Origin: Pseudomonas sp.
GTDB lineage: Bacteria > Pseudomonadota > Gammaproteobacteria > Pseudomonadales > Pseudomonadaceae
Length of the DNA: 5,535 nucleotides
Direction of reading: 5' to 3'
Assembly: GCA_029240955.1 (NCBI GenBank)
Contig: JARDZH010000181.1
Span: forward strand, 1-5,535
This document shows, in pieces, positions 1 to 5,535 of this stretch (its first letter is position 1; every line of letters begins with the position of its first letter). A program made the position numbers and the translations under genes. Below the pieces are notes generated by a model. The model ran no database searches. It was not told the DNA's origin and saw only the letters and a list, made by a program, of their open reading frames with translations.

Positions 1-812
1 GCGTTGCGAAACACGTGGCCGTAGAGCACGCGATGTTCCGTAAGCCCTTTGGCGCGGGCCGTGACCACGTACTGGCGGCTGATCTCGTTGAGGAAGCTGT
101 TCTTGGTCAGGATGGTCAGCGTTGCGAAGCCGCCGATCACCAGCGCGCTGACCGGCAGCACCAGATGCCAGAAATAATCGCGGACCTTGCCCCAGGTGCT
201 CAAACTGTCGAAATCGTTGGAGAACAAGCCCTGAGCCGGAAACCAGCTCAGGTAGCTGCCGCCCGCGAACACCACGATCAGCAGAATGGCGAACAGGAAC
301 GCAGGTGTGGCGTACGCCACGATCACCAGCGTGCTCGTCCAAACGTCGAAGGCGCTGCCGTGCTGTACCGCCTTGCGTATGCCCAGCGGAATGGAGATCA
401 GGTAAGTGATCAAGGTGGCCCATAAACCCAGCGACAAGGACACTGGCAATTTCTGCGCAATCAGCTCGGTCACGGGCGCGCCGCGAAAGAAGCTGGTGCC
501 GAAATCCAGCTGCGCGTAATTCTTGAGCATCAGCCACAGGCGTTCGTGCAGGGGTTTGTCGAACCCGTAATGTTCCTTGATCGCTTCGATCAACGCAGGG
601 TCCAGGCCACGTGTGCTGCGGCTGGCGGTACCGGTTGCGGCCACCTCGCCCCCTCCGCCGCCGATGCCGTTGGGGCTGAATCCCTGAATGCGCGCGATGG
701 CCTGTTCCACCGGCCCACCGGGCGCGGCCTGAACGATCAGGAAGTTGACGATCAGGATCGCCAGCAAAGTCGGAATAATCAGCAGGAGGCGGCGAATTAC
801 GTAGGCCAGCAT
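1..812 (-). CDS. yejB: YejB-like oligopeptide ABC transporter permease (3' end cut by window edge)
   Basis: This is an inner-membrane permease of the peptide/nickel ABC importer family (DppB/OppB type, YejB subgroup). It would form the channel with a YejE partner and accept peptides from the adjacent binding protein. I translated the minus strand by hand from the ATG at 812: 270 full codons are open to the window edge, with no stop. The N-terminus ([20 protein letters not shown]) is the typical first helix of this family. It is followed by APGGP at 30-34, a Gly-rich periplasmic stretch with five glycines at 51-55, [10 protein letters not shown] at 82-91 and LDFGTSFF at 102-109. Further membrane segments lie near 122-145, 159-183 and 215-235. 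The cytoplasmic EAA loop that contacts the ATPase is at 248-270 ([20 protein letters not shown], then VFRN). E. coli YejB is about 364 residues, so roughly 90 are missing. The start follows the binding-protein stop by one base (TGACATG) and has a strong AAGGAG site, so translation is probably coupled. Confidence 0.94.
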   Translation of the reverse strand, partial: MLAYVIRRLLLIIPTLLAILIVNFLIVQAAPGGPVEQAIARIQGFSPNGIGGGGGEVAATGTASRSTRGLDPALIEAIKEHYGFDKPLHERLWLMLKNYAQLDFGTSFFRGAPVTELIAQKLPVSLSLGLWATLITYLISIPLGIRKAVQHGSAFDVWTSTLVIVAYATPAFLFAILLIVVFAGGSYLSWFPAQGLFSNDFDSLSTWGKVRDYFWHLVLPVSALVIGGFATLTILTKNSFLNEISRQYVVTARAKGLTEHRVLYGHVFRN

Positions 813-813
813 G

Positions 814-2697
814 TCATTGCTCCTTCGCTGTGGTGAGCGTGCTGCTCTGTGCGCTGAACTGCGCGTTGGTCAGCGGTTTCGGGCTGATCTGCCACCAGGT
901 TTCCAGCCCGACGTCATAGACAGGCGCGGTATCAGGCATGCCGAAACGGTTGGCAAACACCAGCGGCGTACCCTTGGAGTAGTAATTCGGAATCGTGTAG
1001 TAGCCCCATTGCAGAACGCGATCCAGCGCGCGTGCATACCGCACCATTTCCTCACGGCTGTTGGCGGCCACCAGGCCGTCGATCAACGTATCCACAGCCG
1101 GATTGCGCAACACGATGGCGTTGGAACTGCCCACTTCGGTTGCGCTTTGTGAGCCGTACAGGTTGTACAGCTCGCGGCCGGGCGCGATCAGCGGATTGCC
1201 GTTCTTGGGAAAGGTGACAACGATCATGTCGTAGTCGCGGGCGTTGAGCCGATTGATGTACTGCGCGGAGTCGATGCGCCGAAAGTCCAGGTCGATACCG
1301 ATCTGCGCCAGCGTGCGTTTGAACGGCAGGATCAAACGGTCGAAGCCGCCTTGGCCGTCCAGAAAGGTAAAGGCCATCGGCTCGCCTGCGGCATTCACGA
1401 GTTTGTTGTTTTTCGGATGCCAGCCTGCTTCAGCCAGCAGCTTCAATGCCTGCAGTTGCTTGTCGCGGATATAGCCGCTGCCATCGGTCTTGGGCGGTTG
1501 GTAGACCTTGGTAAACACCTCATCGGGAATTTGCCCGCGCAAAGGCTCGAGAATCTTCAGCTCGGCTTCAGCCGGCAGTTCGGTTGCGGCCATTTCGCTC
1601 TTGGGGAAATAACTCTGCTCGCGCACGTAGAAGTTGCGCATTACCCGGCGATTGACCCAGTCGAAATCCCAGAGCATCGACAGCGCCTCGCGCACGCGGC
1701 GGTCCTGGAACATCGGCTTGTCCAGATTGAAGACGAAACCTTGCGCGGCGACCGGGCGGCGTTCGGCAAAGATGCGCTTCTGCAGGCGTCCGTCGTCTAT
1801 TGCCGGGCCTGCGTAACCAACGCTGTAACCGGCCGAAGAAAATTCCCGGTTGTAATCGAAGGCACCGGCCTGCAGCAATTGCCGCGCGATTTCGGTATCG
1901 CCGTAGAAATTCACGGTCAGGGTATCGAAGTTGTACAGCCCGCGGCTGACCGGCAGGTCCTTCGCCCACCAGTCCTTGACCCGTTCGAAGGTCACGCTGC
2001 GTCCTGCGTCTACCTGCGCGACCCGATAGGGTCCGCTGCCCAGCGGGGGTTCGAAGCCGCCGCCGTTGGCGAAGTCGCGGGTCTTCCACCAGTGCTCGGG
2101 CAGAATGCGCATGCTGGCGAGGTCCAGCGCCAGCGAGCGATTGAGGTTGTTCTTGAAATCGAACCGCACTTGCAGCGGGCCTTCGATGACCACGTCTTTG
2201 ACGTCGGCGTACATCGGGCGGTAGCTGAAGCTGGCTTTGGTGGTCAGCAGTTCGAAGGTATAGCGCACGTCTTGCGCGGTGATCGGTGCTCCGTCGTGGA
2301 AGCGCGCCTTGGGGTTGAGAAAAAACCGTACCCACATGCCTTGCGGGTCGCGCTCCATCTTTTCGGCGATCAGGCCGTAAACCGTATAGGGCTCGTCCAG
2401 CGAACGGTACGCCAGGGGCGAATACACCCAGGCATCCAGCTGTGCGACGTTGATGCCCTGATCAACGTAGGGATTGAGGTAGTTGAACTGGCCGATTTCT
2501 TCAGACGACCGGCTCAGAGAGCCGCCTTTCGGGGCTTCTGGATTAACGTAATCGAAGTGCTGAAAGCCTGCGGGGTACTTGGGCGCTTCACCATAGACAG
2601 TCAGCGCATGACCGGGCGCGGCCAGCAGCGTTTGCCAGCAGCTGCACAAAGCGATGCCGTACAACAGGCAGCGCAGGAAACGGGTTTGACGCAACAT
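814..2697 (-). CDS. yejA: YejA-like periplasmic oligopeptide-binding protein (SBP family 5)
   Basis: This is the extracytoplasmic solute-binding protein of a peptide ABC importer, 627 residues, complete. Residues 1-31 form a signal peptide: an Arg-containing start, a hydrophobic stretch ([17 protein letters not shown]) and a likely cut after PGHA, giving a mature LTVYGE end. The [13 protein letters not shown] block at 47-59 is characteristic of the YejA subgroup. The family 5 binding fold follows: [17 protein letters not shown] at 133-149, GSGPYRV at 220-226, [19 protein letters not shown] at 332-350, ARDYDM at 486-491, [17 protein letters not shown] at 557-573 and YDVGLETWW at 594-602. Length and motif order match E. 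coli YejA (about 600 residues), which feeds YejBEF and takes up microcin C; Pseudomonas NppA proteins belong to the same group. The substrate cannot be read from sequence; a peptide or peptide conjugate is the family expectation. The ATG at 2697 is supported by GAGGA 9 bases upstream and by the signal peptide. The permease gene begins one base after the stop. Confidence 0.93.
   Translation of the reverse strand: MLRQTRFLRCLLYGIALCSCWQTLLAAPGHALTVYGEAPKYPAGFQHFDYVNPEAPKGGSLSRSSEEIGQFNYLNPYVDQGINVAQLDAWVYSPLAYRSLDEPYTVYGLIAEKMERDPQGMWVRFFLNPKARFHDGAPITAQDVRYTFELLTTKASFSYRPMYADVKDVVIEGPLQVRFDFKNNLNRSLALDLASMRILPEHWWKTRDFANGGGFEPPLGSGPYRVAQVDAGRSVTFERVKDWWAKDLPVSRGLYNFDTLTVNFYGDTEIARQLLQAGAFDYNREFSSAGYSVGYAGPAIDDGRLQKRIFAERRPVAAQGFVFNLDKPMFQDRRVREALSMLWDFDWVNRRVMRNFYVREQSYFPKSEMAATELPAEAELKILEPLRGQIPDEVFTKVYQPPKTDGSGYIRDKQLQALKLLAEAGWHPKNNKLVNAAGEPMAFTFLDGQGGFDRLILPFKRTLAQIGIDLDFRRIDSAQYINRLNARDYDMIVVTFPKNGNPLIAPGRELYNLYGSQSATEVGSSNAIVLRNPAVDTLIDGLVAANSREEMVRYARALDRVLQWGYYTIPNYYSKGTPLVFANRFGMPDTAPVYDVGLETWWQISPKPLTNAQFSAQSSTLTTAKEQ
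820..825 (-). promoter_or_regulatory. Ribosome binding site of the yejB-like permease
   Basis: AAGGAG on the minus strand lies 7 bases before the ATG at 812. It is embedded in the last codons of the upstream binding-protein gene. This fixes the permease start and, with the one-base gap between stop and start, points to translational coupling of the two genes. Confidence 0.85.
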
Positions 2698-2706
2698 GTG
2701 GGGCTA

Positions 2707-2711
2707 TCCTC
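2707..2711 (-). promoter_or_regulatory. Ribosome binding site of the yejA-like gene
   Basis: GAGGA on the minus strand, 9 bases before the ATG at 2697. It lies between the T-tract of the intrinsic terminator and the start codon, so the binding protein can be translated from any transcript that reads through that terminator. Confidence 0.6.
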
Positions 2712-2736
2712 GAACGACGACGGGGCTCTGCGGCGC

Positions 2737-2787
2737 AAAAAAATCCTCCGGCCTGGGGAAGGTGGATGAGACCCGCTCGGCCGGAGG
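2737..2787 (-). terminator. Intrinsic (Rho-independent) terminator or attenuator between receptor and yejA-like gene
   Basis: On the minus strand, CCTCCGGCC (2787-2779) pairs perfectly over 9 bp with GGCCGGAGG (2753-2745). One A and then seven T (2743-2737) follow directly. The 25-base loop can be shortened by inner pairing of a GGG with the CCCC run before the second arm. A GC-rich stem followed by a T-run is the standard form of an intrinsic terminator. It sits 55 bases after the receptor stop and about 40 bases before the yejA-like ATG. It should end receptor transcripts or let only part of them through to the transporter genes. On the opposite strand the run is A and no plus-strand gene converges here, so the minus direction is the meaningful one. 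Confidence 0.82.
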
Positions 2788-2806
2788 TGCGATGCGCAAC
2801 TGGCAA

Positions 2807-2834
2807 CGCGACACGCTTCGCTCGGCGTGTCGCG
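2807..2834 (-). repeat. Perfect 10-bp inverted repeat (hairpin) just after the receptor stop codon
   Basis: CGCGACACGC (2807-2816) and GCGTGTCGCG (2825-2834) are exact reverse complements around an 8-base spacer. The hairpin starts 7 bases after the receptor stop. It lacks a T-run on the minus strand (TTGCCAG follows), so it is not a standard terminator by itself. It could protect the receptor mRNA 3' end, help the terminator just downstream, or be a copy of a dispersed palindromic element. The inverted repeat is seen directly; its role is inferred. Confidence 0.65.
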
Positions 2835-2841
2835 CTCTCCC

Positions 2842-5535
2842 TTAGAAGTGGTAGGTCATGCGTGCGAAGACCGTGCGGCCCAGCGGATCGGCATAGCGGG
2901 GGTCGTAGCCAGCCTGGAAGTTGTAGGCCTGGTTAGAGAACGGCGGATCGCGATCGAACACGTTGCGTACACCGGCGTCGACATCCAGCACTTTGTCGAA
3001 GGTGTGTCCCAGCGACAGGTCCCACAGCGTGTAGGACGCGACTCGCGAGTTGGTGGTGCGGTCGTAGTCGTTGTAACCGCTGGTGAAGCGGTTGGTAATG
3101 GACGCGCGCGTGTCGCCCAGCGTCCAGCTGCCGATCAGCACATGTTTCCAGCGAGAAATCACGCCATCACCCTGAAAGTCCCCCACCTTGTCGGTGTACG
3201 GGCCGTCGATGATGTTCTGATAGTCGTAGCGGGTGACGTAGGTGCCGGTCATGCCCAGGCCGAATTGCCCGAACGGGGTATTCGGAAAGCGATAGTCGAG
3301 GGTCACGTCGACACCGCTGGTCTTCACGACACCCAGGTTGGCGTTGCCGGTCACGATGTTGGCGATCGAGCCATCAGGGTTGCGAATGAAGCGGTCGGCG
3401 TAAGTGACGGGATCATCGAATACTGTCGACTCAGGGAAGGACTGGATCTGGTTGGAGATATGAATCCACCAGAAATCGAGGCCCATCGACAGGTTGCGCA
3501 CGGGCTGATAAACGAAGCCCAGCGTGGTGTTGCGGGCCTTTTCCGGAGCCAGTTCGGTATTGCCGCCGCTGTTGTTGAGGAATTGCTGGTTGCAGTCCCG
3601 TCCGGCATTGCCGCCCGGCTGCACAGTGCCGCCGGCACACAGCGTCGGGTCGCTGTAGTAACCCTGGGTGAACGTTGTGCTGCGTGGCGCGTAGAGTTCA
3701 TACAGTGTGGGCGCCCGGAAGCCTTCGCTGTAGGCACCGCGTACCACCAGTTCCTTGAACGGCTGGAAGCGGAACGAGTACTTGGGGTTGGTGGTGCTGC
3801 CGAAGTCACTGTATTTGTCGTGACGCACGGCGGCGGTCAGTTCAAGGCTGTCGAGCACCGGAACGTTCAGTTCGGCATATTCAGCCTTGACGCTACGGTC
3901 ACCGGCCACACTGCCCGCCGCGTCGGCGCCCAGGCTGCTGACGTCGTTGACGTAGGCTTCGTACTCCTGATGCATCTTCTCCTTGCGGTACTCGCCGCCC
4001 AGCGCAAGACCAGCCGGACCTGCGCCGAACCAGTCGCCGATCTCGCGACTGAAGCGCGCATCCACGCCCGCCACCCGGCCTACAGCGCTTGAATACTGGC
4101 CGTGATAAGTGTTGGCGTCGATCAACGCCTGGCCCGCCGCAGTCTGCGGACCGAACGGGTTGAGAATGCCGCTTGCCAGGCCGTCGATCATGGCCGCATC
4201 GCTGACGTAACCGTCCGTGAGGGACGACAGCACCTTGTTCTGGTTGTACGACGCACCGACGTTGTAGTCCCAGCCGCCTACCAGACCGTCGAAATTCAGC
4301 AGAAAGCGCTGGCTGGTGTTCTGGTCGCTGGAGCCGCGCGGGCCCGCAGCGGTTTCACGCCACGCAGTGTCGACAGGCTGGCTTGGATCGATGGCCCAGT
4401 CGGTCGGGCCCGGCGTGATGCCGTTGCCGGGATAGAACGGCGACGAGGAATCCAGCGACAACCCGGTCAGAGGTGCTGGGCCGATGTCGGTGTGGTTGTT
4501 ATTGCGAGCCCAGAAATATTCGAGGCTGACGTTGTGATCGTCGGCAAGCTTGCCGGTAGCACGGCCGAAGAACGAGGTCTTTTCGGTCTGCGGGATCAGG
4601 TCGATGTATTCGCGGGTGCTGAACCGGCAGATCCCGTTGCTGGCGATCAGGCTCGGGCCGCTGCACGCTGTGCCCAACGGGTTGGCGGCGTTGTCGCCCT
4701 GATAATAGTTGCCCGGGTATGCGGTGCCGGACGTCTGGTTCAAGCCGCGGCCCGGCGCGTAGTCGGTGGCGAACTTGCGGTCGTTGGCGTCCAGGTTCTG
4801 CTGCTTGTTGTAATTGAACACGCCCATCACGTTGAAGCGGTCTTCTTCCAGATCACCAAAACCCCAGCTGGCGCTCATATCCTTGGTTGCACCGCCGCCG
4901 CTGTGAGTGGGTGTCTCACCGCCCAGGCTCAAGGTGCCGTCGGTGAGCGATTTCTTGGTGATGAAGTTGATCACACCGCCGATGGCGTCCGTACCGTAGA
5001 GCGCGGACGCGCCGTCACGCAGCACTTCGACACGGTCGATCGCGGCAAACGGGATCATGTTCAGGTCGATGGCGCTGCCGTTGGGCGTACCGACGCCGGA
5101 GAGGGCGTTGTTGGCTAGCCGGCGACCGTTGAGCAGTACCAGCGTTTTGTTGGCGCCGATGCCGCGCATGTCCGCATAGGACGCACCGCCCGTACCTGAA
5201 CCGACCGAGCCTGCGCTGTTGTTGATGGACTGGCTGCCTGTGATGCGCGACACCAGGTCCTGCGTGGTGGTCACGCCCTGCTTCTTCAGATCGTCGGCAC
5301 GCAGGATGGTGATCGGCACGGCGGTCTCGGCATCGACCCGGCGGATCGCCGAACCCGTGACTTCGACGCGTTGCAGTTGGGTGGTTGCAGGAGCGATGGC
5401 GGCGCTTGAGGAAACGGTGGCGCTTGAAGAGACAGGCTCGGTTCCTGCTTCGGCTTCGACGGCATCGGCTGCGTGAGCACCGCTCATGCCAACGGCCAAC
5501 GCACAGACCAGCGCGCGCTGATGTCGCCGGACCGC
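2842..5535 (-). CDS. TonB-dependent outer-membrane receptor (5' end cut by window edge)
   Basis: This is a 22-stranded outer-membrane beta-barrel with an N-terminal plug that imports a ligand using TonB-ExbB-ExbD energy. 897 codons are visible (numbered from the window edge) and the frame is still open at 5535, so the true start lies outside. Residues 1-22 are most of a signal peptide: RRHQR, then ALVCALAVGMSG, then AHA with a likely cut before ADA. A short Ser/Ala/Thr-rich linker (23-56) precedes a likely TonB box, LQRVEVTGS (54-62). The plug spans about 69-196, with RGIGANKTLVLLNGRRL (124-140) and RVEVLRDGASALYGTDAIGG followed by VINFITKK. Barrel signatures are FRAPTLYELYAP (606-617), NTELAPEKARNTTLGF (659-674), SGVDVTLDYRF, and the C-terminal RMTYHF ending in Phe as expected for BAM insertion. 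There is no room for a FecA-type signalling domain before the plug. Two Cys pairs (291/303 and 633/648) may be loop disulfides. The ligand is unknown; proximity to yejA/yejB-like genes suggests a peptide-type compound. The promoter, and any Fur site, is outside the window. Confidence 0.93.
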   Translation of the reverse strand, partial: AVRRHQRALVCALAVGMSGAHAADAVEAEAGTEPVSSSATVSSSAAIAPATTQLQRVEVTGSAIRRVDAETAVPITILRADDLKKQGVTTTQDLVSRITGSQSINNSAGSVGSGTGGASYADMRGIGANKTLVLLNGRRLANNALSGVGTPNGSAIDLNMIPFAAIDRVEVLRDGASALYGTDAIGGVINFITKKSLTDGTLSLGGETPTHSGGGATKDMSASWGFGDLEEDRFNVMGVFNYNKQQNLDANDRKFATDYAPGRGLNQTSGTAYPGNYYQGDNAANPLGTACSGPSLIASNGICRFSTREYIDLIPQTEKTSFFGRATGKLADDHNVSLEYFWARNNNHTDIGPAPLTGLSLDSSSPFYPGNGITPGPTDWAIDPSQPVDTAWRETAAGPRGSSDQNTSQRFLLNFDGLVGGWDYNVGASYNQNKVLSSLTDGYVSDAAMIDGLASGILNPFGPQTAAGQALIDANTYHGQYSSAVGRVAGVDARFSREIGDWFGAGPAGLALGGEYRKEKMHQEYEAYVNDVSSLGADAAGSVAGDRSVKAEYAELNVPVLDSLELTAAVRHDKYSDFGSTTNPKYSFRFQPFKELVVRGAYSEGFRAPTLYELYAPRSTTFTQGYYSDPTLCAGGTVQPGGNAGRDCNQQFLNNSGGNTELAPEKARNTTLGFVYQPVRNLSMGLDFWWIHISNQIQSFPESTVFDDPVTYADRFIRNPDGSIANIVTGNANLGVVKTSGVDVTLDYRFPNTPFGQFGLGMTGTYVTRYDYQNIIDGPYTDKVGDFQGDGVISRWKHVLIGSWTLGDTRASITNRFTSGYNDYDRTTNSRVASYTLWDLSLGHTFDKVLDVDAGVRNVFDRDPPFSNQAYNFQAGYDPRYADPLGRTVFARMTYHF
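5401..5436 (-). repeat. 18-bp imperfect tandem repeat in the receptor N-terminal linker
   Basis: Two adjacent 18-base copies (5401-5418 and 5419-5436) match at 14 of 18 positions. They are in frame and encode PVSSSA then TVSSSA, within the Ser/Ala/Thr-rich linker between the signal peptide and the TonB box. This looks like a small in-frame duplication in a flexible, weakly constrained segment. Confidence 0.6.

Noticed and set aside
15..425. Plus-strand open frame (136 residues) at the left edge
   Set aside because: It is antisense to the yejB-like permease, whose membrane segments and EAA loop read cleanly through the same bases.
23..812. Gly-rich periplasmic segment of the permease (five glycines) as a novel insertion
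   Set aside because: E. coli YejB also carries a Gly-rich extension between the first helix and the YGFDKP block, so this is a subgroup feature.
1568..2335. Minus-strand open frame (255 residues) inside the yejA-like gene
   Set aside because: It overlaps the real gene in another frame, is rich in Arg/Gln/Pro and lacks any domain. The real frame carries all family motifs, so this is not a frameshifted fragment.
1351..2769. Long plus-strand open frame (472 residues) opposite the yejA-like gene
   Set aside because: It is fully antisense to a gene with clear family motifs, has no recognisable domain, and its composition (many His, Arg, Gln, Val) is that of a reversed GC-rich coding frame.
2827..4092. 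Plus-strand open frame (421 residues) opposite the receptor
   Set aside because: It is antisense to the receptor barrel. Its Val/Ala/Gly/Arg-rich sequence has no domain I recognise, and the sense frame is strongly supported.
4102..5118. Plus-strand open frame (338 residues) opposite the receptor plug and barrel
   Set aside because: It is a shadow of the receptor reading frame, without motifs or a convincing ribosome site. Three such frames in a row reflect codon bias, not an antisense operon.
5497..5499. TTG at 5499 as the receptor start
   Set aside because: The signal peptide clearly begins further upstream, so the gene is treated as open at the window edge.

Overview
The window is GC-rich (by eye about 60%) and every gene I can support lies on the minus strand. 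The organism is probably a gammaproteobacterium, most likely Pseudomonas. That rests on the GC content and on the YejA/YejB-type transporter, which resembles the enterobacterial YejABEF and Pseudomonas NppA1A2BCD systems. No marker gene fixes the genus.

Read in the direction of transcription (high to low coordinates) there are three genes. (1) A TonB-dependent outer-membrane receptor enters from the right edge and ends at 2842. Only the first residues of its signal peptide are missing. (2) A 144-base gap (2698-2841) holds two hairpins: a perfect 10-bp inverted repeat just after the receptor stop, and a textbook intrinsic terminator (9-bp GC stem plus seven T) about 40 bases before the next start codon. 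(3) A 627-residue YejA-like periplasmic oligopeptide-binding protein (2697-814) follows. (4) One base after its stop begins a YejB-like inner-membrane permease, cut by the left edge after 270 codons. The second permease (YejE) and the ATPase (YejF) would be expected beyond the left edge.

Together the genes look like a cross-envelope import route. The receptor would take a ligand across the outer membrane using TonB energy, the binding protein would capture it in the periplasm, and the ABC transporter would move it into the cytoplasm. The Yej/Npp family is known for peptide import, including peptide-nucleotide antibiotics such as microcin C (Yej) and peptidyl-nucleoside antibiotics (Npp). A dedicated receptor beside it suggests a substrate too large or too scarce for porins; this is inference.

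The most notable points are this pairing, and the strong terminator between receptor and transporter with no visible promoter after it. I see no RNA gene, insertion sequence, CRISPR array or plus-strand gene. The long plus-strand open frames are antisense shadows.
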